A program made the position numbers and the translations under genes. The notes under the pieces were generated by a model that saw only the letters and a program-made list of their open reading frames with translations, was not told the origin of the DNA and did no database searches. Shown here piece by piece: positions 16,260 to 25,898 of a DNA stretch of 64,000 nt (positions within the stretch are counted from its first letter, which is position 1; each line of letters starts with the position of its first letter). The stretch lies in contig JAVBME010000023.1 of assembly GCA_031552765.1 (NCBI GenBank), positions 6,249-70,248 of the forward strand, read 5' to 3'. Origin of the DNA: JAVBME01 sp031552765. GTDB taxonomy: Bacteria; Bacillota; Negativicutes; Acidaminococcales; JAISLQ01.

Positions 16260-17216
16260 ATGGCGAAATCGGAAGTTTCCCTGAGCGGGCGCGATATCCT
16301 GGATATGGCGTCACTTTCGGTGGAAGAATATGAGCTCATTTTAAAAACAGCGGAAGAGATGAAAAAAATCATCCACCGCGACATCAAAAAGGTGCCGACA
16401 CTGAGGGGCAAATCCATTGTCACCCTCTTTTATGAAGCCAGCACCCGCACCCGCACTTCTTTTGAACTGGCGGGTAAATATCTCGGCGCGGACGTGGTGA
16501 ATATCTCTACCGCCACTTCGAGCGTCACCAAAGGCGAGAGCCTGCGCGACACACTCTATACCCTGGAAGCCATGCGCTTTGACGCTATCGTCATGCGCCA
16601 TCCGGTAGAGGGCGCGGCGGCCTACGCGGCCCAGGCGGTGGAGCCGGTCATCCTGAACGCCGGCGACGGGGCGCACGCCCATCCGACCCAGGCGCTCCTA
16701 GATATGTTCACGATAAAGCAGTATAAAAAAACTTTCGCCGGGCGCAAGCTCGCCATACTCGGCGACATCCTCCACAGCCGCGTGGCGCGCTCTAATATAG
16801 CCGGCCTGAACAAGCTGGGCATGGATATACATGTGGCCGGACCGCGTCCCCTGATGCCGCGTTATGTGGAAAAATTGGGCGTTACAGTACACGACAGGGT
16901 GGAGGATGCCATAAAAGACGCAGACGTCATCGACGTGCTGCGCATCCAGCTGGAGCGGCAAAAAACCGGCCTTTTCCCGACAACAAGGGAATACGCCCGC
17001 ATCTTTGGCCTGAACGCCAACCGCTTGAAACTGGCCAAGCCGGACGTCATGATAATGCATCCGGGCCCGATGAACCGCGGCCTTGAAATATCGCCGGACG
17101 TCGCCTACTGCGACAAATCGGCTATCCGGGAAGAAGTGCAAAACGGCGTGGCCATAAGGATGGCCTTACTCTACTTGACACTGACGGGGGGTAAGCAAAT
17201 TGAAACTGTTGATTAA
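16260..17216 (+). CDS. pyrB: Aspartate carbamoyltransferase catalytic subunit
   Basis: 318 residues, the standard size. It catalyses carbamoyl phosphate plus L-aspartate to N-carbamoyl-aspartate, the committed step of pyrimidine synthesis in the cytoplasm. The carbamoyl phosphate signature is complete (FYEASTRTRTSFE, near residues 60-72). The later motifs are HPTQALLDMFT, GDILHSRVARS and the aspartate-domain HPGPMNRG. There is no regulatory subunit gene pyrI in the window, so control is probably by attenuation. GTAGGAGGC precedes the ATG. First gene of an eight-gene operon whose members overlap or nearly touch; its 3' end overlaps pyrC by 17 bases. Confidence 0.96.
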   Translation: MAKSEVSLSGRDILDMASLSVEEYELILKTAEEMKKIIHRDIKKVPTLRGKSIVTLFYEASTRTRTSFELAGKYLGADVVNISTATSSVTKGESLRDTLYTLEAMRFDAIVMRHPVEGAAAYAAQAVEPVILNAGDGAHAHPTQALLDMFTIKQYKKTFAGRKLAILGDILHSRVARSNIAGLNKLGMDIHVAGPRPLMPRYVEKLGVTVHDRVEDAIKDADVIDVLRIQLERQKTGLFPTTREYARIFGLNANRLKLAKPDVMIMHPGPMNRGLEISPDVAYCDKSAIREEVQNGVAIRMALLYLTLTGGKQIETVD

Positions 17217-18489
17217 AAAAGGCAGGGTAGTCGACCCTTCACAGGAACTAGACGCAGTAAAGGATATATTGATAGAAGACGGCCGGGTAAAAGAAATCGG
17301 CGACAACCTGAAAGACGCGGGCGCAGAGGTGTTTGACGCCAAAGGGCTGGTCGTCATGCCCGGCATAGTCGACCTGCACGTGCACCTGCGCGAGCCGGGG
17401 CATGAAGCGAAAGAAGATGTAATAACCGGCACCAGGGCGGCGGCGGCCGGCGGCGTGACCACTGTGGCCTGCATGGCCAATACCAACCCGATAGTGGACA
17501 GCGCGATACTGGTGTCCGGCCTGAAAGAGCGCATTGCCCGCGAAGCGCTGGTCAACGTGGAAATAATCGGCGCGGTGACCAAAGGGCTTAAAGGCGAAGA
17601 GCTGGCCGAAATGGGCGACATGTGTTTCGCCGGCGCCATGGCCTTTTCCGACGACGGCGCTTATGTCAAAGATTCCCGCCTGTTTAAGTCTGCTCTCGAA
17701 TACGCAGCGATTTTCGGCAAGACAGTCATCGTGCACGCCGAAGAGCCGACCTTATCCAAACACGGCTACATGAACGAAGGGGTGGTCTCCACCGAGCTCG
17801 GCATACCGGGCAACCCTACGGTAGCTGAAGATATAGCGACGGCCAGGGATATCATGCTGGCCGAATATACGGGCGCGCGCCTCCACGTCGCCCATGTGAC
17901 CACTAAAGGGGCAGTGGAACTCATCCGCCAGGCTAAACGCCGCGGCGTCAAAGTGACTGGCGAAGCCGCCGTACACCACCTGACCCTGACCGATGACGTA
18001 GCCAAAGGCTTTAATGTGGCCGCCCGTGTGGCGCCGCCGCTGCGCGATATGGAGCATGTGGAGGCGGTACGCGCCGGCGTTAAGGATGGTACTCTCGACG
18101 CGATAGTGACAGACCACGCCCCGCACGCTTTTGAAGAAAAGGATGTGGAGTTCCGCTATGCCCCCTGTGGTTTTACCGGCCTGGAGACATCACTGGGCGT
18201 AGTGCTTACCGACCTGTACCACGGCGGCGTATTCACCCTGACGGAAATAGCGCTCAGGATGAGCACGGCCCCGGCTCGGCTGTTCGACCTCGAGGCCGGC
18301 AGTTTGCAGCCAGGCGCCAAAGCGGACGTGACCATCTTCGACCTTAATAAAGAATGGACGGTAGACAGCGCGCAGTTTTATACCCGCGGCAAACTGACTC
18401 CCTTTGAAGGCAAAAAATGCAAGGGTAAAGCGGTAGCCACGGTCGTAGCAGGAAAAATAGTGATGAAAGATGGTGTAGTAAATGAATAG
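17200..18489 (+). CDS. pyrC: Dihydroorotase
   Basis: 429 residues, class I (bacillar) dihydroorotase. It cyclises N-carbamoyl-aspartate to dihydroorotate. The zinc ligands in DLHVHLREPG and the later TDHAPH are present. The substrate loop reads CMANTNP, and the ends carry the amidohydrolase beta-sandwich (GSLQPGAKADVTIFD). The start is TTG at 17200, preceded by GGGGGGT inside the end of pyrB; this 17-base overlap suggests translational coupling. The 3' end overlaps carA by 8 bases. Confidence 0.96.
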   Translation: MKLLIKKGRVVDPSQELDAVKDILIEDGRVKEIGDNLKDAGAEVFDAKGLVVMPGIVDLHVHLREPGHEAKEDVITGTRAAAAGGVTTVACMANTNPIVDSAILVSGLKERIAREALVNVEIIGAVTKGLKGEELAEMGDMCFAGAMAFSDDGAYVKDSRLFKSALEYAAIFGKTVIVHAEEPTLSKHGYMNEGVVSTELGIPGNPTVAEDIATARDIMLAEYTGARLHVAHVTTKGAVELIRQAKRRGVKVTGEAAVHHLTLTDDVAKGFNVAARVAPPLRDMEHVEAVRAGVKDGTLDAIVTDHAPHAFEEKDVEFRYAPCGFTGLETSLGVVLTDLYHGGVFTLTEIALRMSTAPARLFDLEAGSLQPGAKADVTIFDLNKEWTVDSAQFYTRGKLTPFEGKKCKGKAVATVVAGKIVMKDGVVNE

Positions 18490-19552
18490 AGCTGGTAAGC
18501 TTGTCCTGAAAAACGGCAAAAGTTTCGCGGGCCGTTTTTTGGGTGAAGCGCCCGGCGTGGGCGAAGTGGTATTCAATACAGGCGTGACCGGCTACCAGGA
18601 AGTGCTGACCGACCCGTCTTACTGCGGGCAGATAGTAGTAATGACCTATCCTTTGATAGGAAACTACGGCGTAAACCCGATGTTCAACCAGTCGCGCAAA
18701 TCTTTTGTGCGCGGCTATGTGGTGGGAGAATTGTGCGACCACCCCAGCAACTGGCGCTCGGAAGGGACGCTGGCAGATTTTTTGCGAAAAGAAGCCGTGC
18801 CCTGCCTTACCGGCGTCGATACCCGCGCGGTCACGCGCACCATCCGCGACCAGGGCGCGATGCGCGGCGTCATCGTACCGGCCGACATGGCTGACAGTGA
18901 CGTAAAAAAACTGCTGGATTTACCGGAAGACAGAAAAGAAGTAGCCCAAGTGACGGCTAAGGAAGTAGCGAGAGTACCGGGCAAAGGCAAAAAAGTCGCC
19001 ATCATGGACTTTGGCGCCAAAGCCAATATGCCTAATTCACTCTCTTATTACGGCTGTGACATGACGATCTACCCGGCCTACACGCCGGCCAAAGATATAC
19101 TGGCCGCCCAGCCGGACGGGATATTTCTCTCCAACGGCCCGGGCGACCCCAAAGACCTGCCGGAAATCATCGAAACGGTAAAGCAACTCATCGAGAGCGG
19201 CAAGCCGATATTCGGCATCTGCCTCGGCTATCAGCTTGTCTGCCTGGCCCTGGGCGCCGATACCTACAAAATGAAATTTGGCCACCGGGGGGTAAACCAC
19301 CCGGTAAAAGACCTTGAACTGAACAGGGTGTTCATAACTTCGCAAAACCACGGTTATGCCGTTAAAGAAGAAACGCTTTCCGGTACCGGCCTTATCGTTA
19401 CCCAGCGCAATGTCAACGATCGGACGCTGGAGGGGGTAAAGCACGAGACAAAACCGCTGTTTGCCGTGCAATACCACCCGGAAGCCGCGCCCGGCCCGGA
19501 TGGGCACACGTATCTGTTTGAGCGGTTTTTGAAAATGATGGAGGGACTGTAA
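18482..19552 (+). CDS. carA: Carbamoyl-phosphate synthase small (glutaminase) subunit
   Basis: 356 residues. It hydrolyses glutamine and passes ammonia to CarB. The N-terminal domain has the family segment EVVFNTGVTGYQEVLTDPSY. The C-terminal class I glutamine amidotransferase domain has the nucleophile in GICLGYQ (Cys247) and the His-Glu pair in QYHPEAAPGP. The usual elbow sequence is GICLGHQ, so residue 250 is Tyr instead of His; the catalytic triad itself is intact. The ATG at 18482 overlaps the pyrC stop, and carB starts one base after the carA stop codon. Confidence 0.95.
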   Translation: MNRAGKLVLKNGKSFAGRFLGEAPGVGEVVFNTGVTGYQEVLTDPSYCGQIVVMTYPLIGNYGVNPMFNQSRKSFVRGYVVGELCDHPSNWRSEGTLADFLRKEAVPCLTGVDTRAVTRTIRDQGAMRGVIVPADMADSDVKKLLDLPEDRKEVAQVTAKEVARVPGKGKKVAIMDFGAKANMPNSLSYYGCDMTIYPAYTPAKDILAAQPDGIFLSNGPGDPKDLPEIIETVKQLIESGKPIFGICLGYQLVCLALGADTYKMKFGHRGVNHPVKDLELNRVFITSQNHGYAVKEETLSGTGLIVTQRNVNDRTLEGVKHETKPLFAVQYHPEAAPGPDGHTYLFERFLKMMEGL

Positions 19553-19553
19553 A

Positions 19554-22500
19554 ATGCCGAAAAAATCGCACATAAAAAAAGTACTTGTCATCGGCTCGGG
19601 TCCTATCGTCATAGGCCAGGCCGCGGAATTTGACTACGCCGGCACCCAGGCCTGCCGCTCTTTAAAAGAAGACGGGCTGGAAGTAGTCCTCGTTAACAGT
19701 AACCCGGCCACCATCATGACAGACATGCATATAGCCGACCGGGTGTATATAGAGCCGCTGACGCCGGAATTTCTCGAGACGGTCATCCGTAAAGAACTGC
19801 CGGACGGCTTACTTGCCACCCTGGGCGGGCAGACCGGCCTCAATATGGCGGTAGAGCTGGGTAAACGCGGCATTCTGGCCGAATACAACGTGGAACTGTT
19901 GGGTACTTCTGTCGAAAGCATCAAAAAGGCGGAAGACCGTGAACTCTTTAAAGAAACCATGGAAAAAATCGGCGAGCCGGTACCGGAAAGCGCGATAGTA
20001 GAGACGGTCTACGCCGCGCAGCAGTTTTCCCGTGAAGTCGGCTTCCCGCTCATCGTACGCCCGGCCTATACCCTGGGCGGCACCGGCGGCGGCATTGCCA
20101 ACAATGAAGAAGAGCTTATCGAAATAACCAATGTCGGCCTTAAATACAGCCTGATCGGCCAGGCGCTCATCGAGCGCAGCGTGGCCGGCTGGAAAGAGAT
20201 AGAGTACGAAGTGATCCGCGACGCCGCGGACAACTGCATAACCGTGTGCAGCATGGAAAACCTCGACCCGGTGGGCGTGCATACCGGCGACAGCATAGTT
20301 ACCGCACCGGCGCAGACCTTGTCCGACCGCGAACTGCAAATGCTCCGCAGCGCCTCCATCCGCATTATCCGCGCCTTGGGCGTCGAAGGCGGCTGCAACG
20401 TGCAGTATGCGCTCGATCCCGATTCCGAGCGTTATTATGTCATAGAAGTAAACCCCCGCGTCAGCCGCTCCAGCGCGCTGGCCTCGAAGGCCACCGGCTA
20501 CCCGATAGCCAAAGTGGCCAGTAAGATAGCCATCGGCTACCATCTGGACGAAATAGAAAACGCGGTGACCAAGAAGACCATGGCCTGTTTCGAGCCGAGC
20601 ATCGACTATCTGGTAATAAAGTTCCCGCGCTGGCCGTTCGATAAATTTGCCAAGGCTGACCGCGTTTTAGGCACCCAGATGAAGGCGACCGGTGAAGTCA
20701 TGTCGATCGACCGCTCTATGGAAGGCGCGCTGTTAAAAGCTGTACGTTCCCTCGAGATAGGGCTCAACCACATGTATCTGCCTGACCTTGACGCGTTGTC
20801 CGACGAAGAAGTATTTGCCCGGGTCAAAGAAACCACCGACGAGCGCTTTTTTGTCGTCGCCGAGGCGCTGCGCCGCGGCCTGAGCCTGGAGGAAATACAC
20901 CGGATAACCAAAATAGACCGTTTTTTCCTGCAAAAGATAGTCAACATCATCGCTATGGAAAAACGCCTGGCGACGGAAGAATTTACGCCGGAGCTGGTAC
21001 GCGAGGCCAAGCGCCTGGGCTTTTCCGATCCGGCGATCACAAGGTACAGCGGCAAAGATGTGTTCGCCGTGCGCGCGTTCAGGAAAGAGCAGGGCATACT
21101 GCCGACCTACAAAATGGTGGATACCTGCGCCGCCGAATTTGAAGCCATGACCCCTTATTATTACTCCACCTACGCCGACGAGGACGAAGTGGCGGCCAGC
21201 CCGCGCAAAAAAGTGCTGGTGCTGGGCTCCGGGCCTATCCGTATCGGCCAGGGCATAGAGTTTGACTACTGCTCGGTGCATTCGGTCTGGGCCTTGAAAG
21301 AGCTGGGCTACGAAACAGTCATCATCAACAACAACCCGGAGACGGTGAGCACGGACTTTGATACTTCCGACCGGCTGTATTTCGAGCCGCTGACCTTGGA
21401 AGACGTTTTGAACGTCATAGATAAAGAACAGCCGGAAGGCGTCATCGTCCAGTTTGGCGGGCAGACCGCGATCAACCTGGCCGGGCCGCTGGCCCGCTGC
21501 GGCGTCAGGATACTCGGCTCCAGCGTGGACAGTATCGATATGGCGGAAGACCGCGAACGCTTCGACGCCCTCTTGACCAAACTCGACATCAAACGGCCGG
21601 AAGGCGGGACGGTATTCGATATAGAAGGCGCCTTGAAGACCGCCAAAGAAGTTGGCTACCCGGTCATGGTCAGGCCGTCCTATGTCCTCGGCGGGCGGGC
21701 TATGGAAATAGTCTATAACGATAACGAACTCAAGCATTATATGACCAGCGCGGTCAAAGCCTCGCAGGAACACCCGGTACTGGTCGACCACTACCTCCGC
21801 GGCATAGAAGTAGAAGTGGACGCCATCTGCGACGGCAAGGACGTACTCATCCCCGGCATTATGGAGCATGTGGAACGGGCCGGGGTGCATTCGGGCGACA
21901 GTATCGCGGTCTACCCGCCGCGCAGCCTGTCCGAGCGCAACATCCGCACCATCATCGACTATACCAACCGCATCGCCCTTGGCCTGGAGGTCAGAGGCAT
22001 GCTCAACATCCAGTATATCCTGCGCGACAACGAGATATACGTCATAGAGGTAAACCCGCGCTCCAGCCGCACCGTGCCTTTTTTGAGCAAGGTGACCAAT
22101 ATACCCATGGTCAGCGTAGCCACCAAGGCCGCGCTAGGCAAATCCATCCGCGAGCTTGGCTACAAGCCGGGACTCGCTATGTTCCCGGATTATTACGCGG
22201 TAAAAGCGCCGGTCTTCTCCTTTGCCAAAATGCACAACGTGGATATAACCCTGGGGCCGGAGATGAAGTCGACCGGTGAAGTAATGGGCGTCGATAACCA
22301 TTTTTCACGCGCCCTGTACAAAGCCTGTATCGCTTCCGGCATAAACGTGCCGGACGAAGGCACGATACTTTTTACCATAGCCGACAAGGACAAGGATGAA
22401 GTGACGGCTATCGCCAAAGGTTTCCACGACCTCGGCTACAATATCATGGCGACCGGCGGCACGGCTAGGTTCCTGGCTGAGCAGGGCCTGCCGGTAAAAA

Positions 22501-22772
22501 CGGCGGTCAAGGTTAGCGAAGGCGCGCCGAACCTCCTTGATGATATCAAAAAAGGCAGCATAAACATGGTGGTCAATACCATCAGCCAGGGGCAGGCATT
22601 TGAGCGCGACGGCTTTAAGATACGCCGGGCGACGGTAGAGAACGCCATACCCTGTCTGACCTCTATAGACACGGCTAAAGCGATACTCGGCGTCATGTCG
22701 GTAATGAGAAGGCGGCGCCTGGTAAGCGTTCTTGCGTTACAAGACTTACGCTGGGCAGGTGACGATTTTTGA
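19554..22772 (+). CDS. carB: Carbamoyl-phosphate synthase large subunit
   Basis: 1072 residues, full length. It makes carbamoyl phosphate from bicarbonate, ammonia and two ATP. The two homologous ATP-grasp halves each open with a matching segment (VLVIGSGPIVIGQAAEFDY and VLVLGSGPIRIGQGIEFDY). Each contains the ATP-binding loop (IVRPAYTLGGTGGG; MVRPSYVLGGRAM) and the metal-binding VIEVNPR-S-R. An MGS-like allosteric domain closes the protein (GYNIMATGGTARFL, VVNTISQG). In a window with no separate arginine-specific set, it could also feed arginine synthesis. The start follows carA almost directly. Confidence 0.96.
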   Translation: MPKKSHIKKVLVIGSGPIVIGQAAEFDYAGTQACRSLKEDGLEVVLVNSNPATIMTDMHIADRVYIEPLTPEFLETVIRKELPDGLLATLGGQTGLNMAVELGKRGILAEYNVELLGTSVESIKKAEDRELFKETMEKIGEPVPESAIVETVYAAQQFSREVGFPLIVRPAYTLGGTGGGIANNEEELIEITNVGLKYSLIGQALIERSVAGWKEIEYEVIRDAADNCITVCSMENLDPVGVHTGDSIVTAPAQTLSDRELQMLRSASIRIIRALGVEGGCNVQYALDPDSERYYVIEVNPRVSRSSALASKATGYPIAKVASKIAIGYHLDEIENAVTKKTMACFEPSIDYLVIKFPRWPFDKFAKADRVLGTQMKATGEVMSIDRSMEGALLKAVRSLEIGLNHMYLPDLDALSDEEVFARVKETTDERFFVVAEALRRGLSLEEIHRITKIDRFFLQKIVNIIAMEKRLATEEFTPELVREAKRLGFSDPAITRYSGKDVFAVRAFRKEQGILPTYKMVDTCAAEFEAMTPYYYSTYADEDEVAASPRKKVLVLGSGPIRIGQGIEFDYCSVHSVWALKELGYETVIINNNPETVSTDFDTSDRLYFEPLTLEDVLNVIDKEQPEGVIVQFGGQTAINLAGPLARCGVRILGSSVDSIDMAEDRERFDALLTKLDIKRPEGGTVFDIEGALKTAKEVGYPVMVRPSYVLGGRAMEIVYNDNELKHYMTSAVKASQEHPVLVDHYLRGIEVEVDAICDGKDVLIPGIMEHVERAGVHSGDSIAVYPPRSLSERNIRTIIDYTNRIALGLEVRGMLNIQYILRDNEIYVIEVNPRSSRTVPFLSKVTNIPMVSVATKAALGKSIRELGYKPGLAMFPDYYAVKAPVFSFAKMHNVDITLGPEMKSTGEVMGVDNHFSRALYKACIASGINVPDEGTILFTIADKDKDEVTAIAKGFHDLGYNIMATGGTARFLAEQGLPVKTAVKVSEGAPNLLDDIKKGSINMVVNTISQGQAFERDGFKIRRATVENAIPCLTSIDTAKAILGVMSVMRRRRLVSVLALQDLRWAGDDF

Positions 22773-23539
22773 AAAAAGTCATAGTCGAGGCAAAGGTACT
22801 CAGTAATGACCTGATGGGCAGTGATGTGTACAAAATATCGCTGGACGCGCCAGAAATCAGCCGTCAGGCCAAACCCGGGCAGTTTGTCGAGGTAAAGACC
22901 GGCCGGCTGATCGACCCGTTGCTGCGAAGGCCAATTTCCATTGCTGATGTTGACGGCGATAAACTTATACTCATGTACCGGGTGGTCGGCCCCGGAACCG
23001 CCTGGCTGGCTGGCTGCCGGCCCGGAGACACTGTCGATGTGGTCGGACCATTGGGCAACGGTTTTAAACTTGAGGCTAAAAAGCCGCTGCTGGTTGGCGG
23101 CGGCATCGGTATTGCGCCCTTGGTAATGTTGGCGCGGCTCTTTTGCCCGACTCGGGTGGACGTCCTTTTGGCCGGACGCTGCAAGGATGAGATGTTTTGG
23201 ACAAAAGAATTTACCGCTAGCTGTGAACATACTTATATAACGACAGACGACGGCACACTGGGCGCTAAAGGCACCGCGCTCGCGCTTTTGCCGGAGCTCT
23301 TAGCTTCCGGGCGTTACGACTGCGTCTATACCTGCGGGCCGGGGCCCATGCTAAGGGCGGTGGCCAAAGAAACGCTGGCCCAGGGCGTGCCCTGCCAGAT
23401 ATCTATGGAAAAATATATGAGTTGCGGCCTTGGCGCCTGTCTGTCCTGCGCCTGCAGCGGCACAAACGGAAAAAGGTTGAAAGTTTGCCAGAATGGGCCG
23501 GTATTCATGGCCGACGAGGTGGCCGCTGATGATATATGA
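22769..23539 (+). CDS. pyrK: Dihydroorotate dehydrogenase electron-transfer subunit
   Basis: 256 residues. PyrK carries FAD and a [2Fe-2S] cluster and passes electrons from the class 1B PyrD to NAD+. The FAD-binding RRPISIADVDGD and the nucleotide-binding LLVGGGIGIAPL and YTCGPGPML are seen. The cluster ligands are in MSCGLGACLSCAC and the final Cys in LKVCQNGP. It starts at TTG 22769, overlapping the carB stop by 4 bases, and overlaps pyrD by 11 bases. Its presence shows NAD-linked, anaerobic-compatible dihydroorotate oxidation. Confidence 0.94.
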   Translation: MKKVIVEAKVLSNDLMGSDVYKISLDAPEISRQAKPGQFVEVKTGRLIDPLLRRPISIADVDGDKLILMYRVVGPGTAWLAGCRPGDTVDVVGPLGNGFKLEAKKPLLVGGGIGIAPLVMLARLFCPTRVDVLLAGRCKDEMFWTKEFTASCEHTYITTDDGTLGAKGTALALLPELLASGRYDCVYTCGPGPMLRAVAKETLAQGVPCQISMEKYMSCGLGACLSCACSGTNGKRLKVCQNGPVFMADEVAADDI

Positions 23540-24455
23540 CGGAAAAATGGCTGTAGAAATAGCCGGGATCAAGATGAAGACCCCGGTAATGACCGCTTCG
23601 GGCACTTTTGGTTTTGGCCTTGAGTTTACCGACTTTGTCGACCTTGATAAATTAGGCGCTTTGGTTGTCAAAGCGGCTACCTTGCAGCCTTGCCTTGGCA
23701 ATAAAGGGCAAAGGACGGTGGAAACGCCGGCCGGCATGCTTAACAGCATCGGCCTTGAGAATCCCGGGGTAGGGGAGTTCGTAGCCAAAAAACTGCCTTT
23801 TTTGGCTAAATATGATGTCCCGGTCATCGTGAATATTGCCGGGAACACGCCGGAGGAATATGCCGAGATCGCCCGTATTTTGGATGTTGACGGCGTGGCC
23901 GGGCTTGAGCTTAATATTTCCTGTCCGAATGTCAAAGAAGGCGGCATCGCTTTCGGCACCCGCCCATCCAGCGCCGCGGCGGTAGTCAAAGCGGTGAAGG
24001 CGGCGACGAAAAAGCCTGTTATTACCAAGCTGTCGCCTAATGTGACAGATATAACGGAAATGGCGCGCGCGGTGGAAGATGCCGGCAGTGACGCCATATC
24101 GCTCATAAATACGCTTATCGGCATGAAAATAGACATAAAAAGAAAACGCCCGGTATTGGGCAATGTCGTAGGCGGCCTGTCCGGGCCGGCTGTTCGCCCG
24201 GTAGCTGTACGCATGGTCTATCAGGTTGCCCAGGCGGTAAAAGTGCCGCTCATCGGCATGGGCGGCATCATGACCGGCGACGACGCAATGGAATTTATCC
24301 TGGCCGGCGCTGCGGCGGTAGCGGTAGGCACAGGGAATTTCGTCAATCCGGCGGCTACTATGGAAGTGACGCAAGGGATATTTTCATACATGGAAAAGGA
24401 AGGCTGCGGACATATCGGTGAATTAAAAGGCCTGGCTCTGCCCCGGCCGGTTTGA
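23529..24455 (+). CDS. pyrD: Dihydroorotate dehydrogenase, class 1B catalytic subunit
   Basis: 308 residues from the ATG at 23529, which has GAGGTGG at good spacing; a longer frame opening at 23493 lies inside pyrK and is less likely. It oxidises dihydroorotate to orotate on FMN. The opening MTASGTFGFG, the active-site loop with the catalytic cysteine in LNISCPNVKEGG, the orotate-binding TKLSPNVTD and the FMN phosphate loop VGTGNF are present. The Cys base and the pairing with PyrK identify class 1B. Cytoplasmic heterotetramer with PyrK. Confidence 0.95.
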   Translation: MIYDGKMAVEIAGIKMKTPVMTASGTFGFGLEFTDFVDLDKLGALVVKAATLQPCLGNKGQRTVETPAGMLNSIGLENPGVGEFVAKKLPFLAKYDVPVIVNIAGNTPEEYAEIARILDVDGVAGLELNISCPNVKEGGIAFGTRPSSAAAVVKAVKAATKKPVITKLSPNVTDITEMARAVEDAGSDAISLINTLIGMKIDIKRKRPVLGNVVGGLSGPAVRPVAVRMVYQVAQAVKVPLIGMGGIMTGDDAMEFILAGAAAVAVGTGNFVNPAATMEVTQGIFSYMEKEGCGHIGELKGLALPRPV

Positions 24456-24466
24456 TGGAGGGTGCG

Positions 24467-25186
24467 ATGGTATTAGAGAAGCGTTTGATCGTGGCGCTGG
24501 ATGTCCCGAATATCGACAAGGCCAGTAAACTGGTCATTTCTCTGGGTGAAAGCGTCGTTTATTACAAAGTGGGCATGGAACTTTTCTATGGGGCCGGTCT
24601 GGAGACCATCCGCTATTTGAAAAGTTTTGGCAAGAGCATATTCCTTGACCTGAAAATGCACGACATACCGAATACTGTGGCTAGCGCCGCCTCAGTACTT
24701 GCCTCTCTGGGCGTAGACATGATGACGCTGCATGCTTCAGGCGGCCGCGACATGATGCAGGCGGCGGCGCGGGCGGTTAAAGAAGCCGCGGAAAAAAACG
24801 GCAATCCGCCGCCGAAACTTGTTGCCGTGACCGTGCTGACAAGCATGGATGCCGCCGGCTGGCAGGAACTGAATAACAAACTGCCGATAGCCGAGCAGGT
24901 GATAGAGCTGGCAAAACTTTCCCAAGCATCCGGGATGGACGGGATAGTGGCTTCGCCGCAGGAAGCGGCTGGCATACGAGCCGCCTGCGGCCAGGATTTT
25001 CTTATTGTTACTCCTGGAGTGCGAATGGATGACAATGCCAAAAACGACCAGGCGCGTATCGCAACGCCCAAAATGGCTATACAGGCCGGCGCGACCCATT
25101 TGGTGGTAGGGCGGCCGATAACGCAGGCTGCCGACCCGAAAACGGCTGCGCGCGCCATAATCGAAAATATGCGGGAGGCCAAATGA
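24467..25186 (+). CDS. pyrF: Orotidine-5'-phosphate decarboxylase
   Basis: 239 residues from the ATG at 24467, which follows GGAGGG by 4 bases. It decarboxylates OMP to UMP. The catalytic Lys-Asp network is in FLDLKMHDIPNT, and the phosphate-binding end is THLVVGRPIT. It forms a TIM-barrel dimer in the cytoplasm. Its 3' end overlaps pyrE by 4 bases (ATGA-type overlap), pointing to coupled translation of the last two steps. Confidence 0.95.
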   Translation: MVLEKRLIVALDVPNIDKASKLVISLGESVVYYKVGMELFYGAGLETIRYLKSFGKSIFLDLKMHDIPNTVASAASVLASLGVDMMTLHASGGRDMMQAAARAVKEAAEKNGNPPPKLVAVTVLTSMDAAGWQELNNKLPIAEQVIELAKLSQASGMDGIVASPQEAAGIRAACGQDFLIVTPGVRMDDNAKNDQARIATPKMAIQAGATHLVVGRPITQAADPKTAARAIIENMREAK

Positions 25187-25758
25187 TGAACGAACAGGAA
25201 GTAATGAAACTTTTGGAAGAGACCGGCGCGGTTCTGCATGGGCATTTTCTTTTGACTTCCGGCCTGCACAGCCCCATGTATGTAGAAAAGTTCAATGTGT
25301 TGCAGCATCCCAAATACACAGAAATGCTCTGCCAGGAACTGGCTAAACGTTTTAAGGACGATAAGGTGGAACTGGTCGTCGGCCCGATGACCGGCGGCAT
25401 ACTTTTGGCGCATGAAGTAGGCAAAGCCCTTAGCACCAGGGCGATATTCACCGAGCGTGAAGATGCGGAAATGACTTTGAAACGCGGTTTTTATATCGAC
25501 CCAGGCACGCGCGTGCTGGTGGTGGAAGATATAGTCACGACCGGCGGTTCGGTCATGGAAGTCTTGGGCGTCGTCAAAAAGCACGGCGGCGTACCGGTAG
25601 GGGTGGGCCTTTTGGTCGACCGCAGCGGCGGCAAGGTGGATTTTGGCGTGCGGACGGAGGCCCTTTTGCGCCTGGATGTGCCTGCCTACAAAGAGGCCGA
25701 TTGCCCAAAATGTAAAGATGGTCTGCCGTTTACCAAGCGCGGGCGGACCGGAAAATAA
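25183..25758 (+). CDS. pyrE: Orotate phosphoribosyltransferase
   Basis: 191 residues. It joins orotate to PRPP to give OMP. The PRPP loop is clear (VLVVEDIVTTGGS), with the substrate loop around SGLHSPMYVEKF near the N-terminus. The C-terminal tail carries a CPKC pair (ADCPKCKDGLPF), common in this sub-family. Last gene of the pyr operon; a terminator begins 17 bases after the stop. Two adjacent ATG codons (25183, 25186) follow GGGAGG and either could start it. Confidence 0.94.
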   Translation: MMNEQEVMKLLEETGAVLHGHFLLTSGLHSPMYVEKFNVLQHPKYTEMLCQELAKRFKDDKVELVVGPMTGGILLAHEVGKALSTRAIFTEREDAEMTLKRGFYIDPGTRVLVVEDIVTTGGSVMEVLGVVKKHGGVPVGVGLLVDRSGGKVDFGVRTEALLRLDVPAYKEADCPKCKDGLPFTKRGRTGK

Positions 25759-25775
25759 GCTATAGCGAATATTTG

Positions 25776-25822
25776 TACAGCCATGGCCGTACCGTCAGGT
25801 GCATTAATGGCTGTATTTTTTT
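25776..25822 (+). terminator. Terminator of the pyr operon
   Basis: TACAGCCAT (25776-25784) pairs with ATGGCTGTA (25807-25815) across a 22-base loop that may itself fold; seven T follow. Confidence 0.8.
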
Positions 25823-25898
25823 ATAAGTACTTTATTATTTAAATATAAAAAAGTATAATTGAATAGATATCAAATTACGTATAAAGGGGGCGCTGGAT

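Noticed and set aside
20733..21890. Long open frame antisense to carB (about 385 codons)
   Set aside because: It lies wholly opposite a well-supported carB; such frames arise from codon bias in GC-rich third positions. The translated sequence is low in recognisable motifs and has no ribosome site.
23493..23528. Upstream extension of pyrD
   Set aside because: The extension lies within pyrK and lacks family similarity; ATG 23529 has a good ribosome site and the family-typical start.
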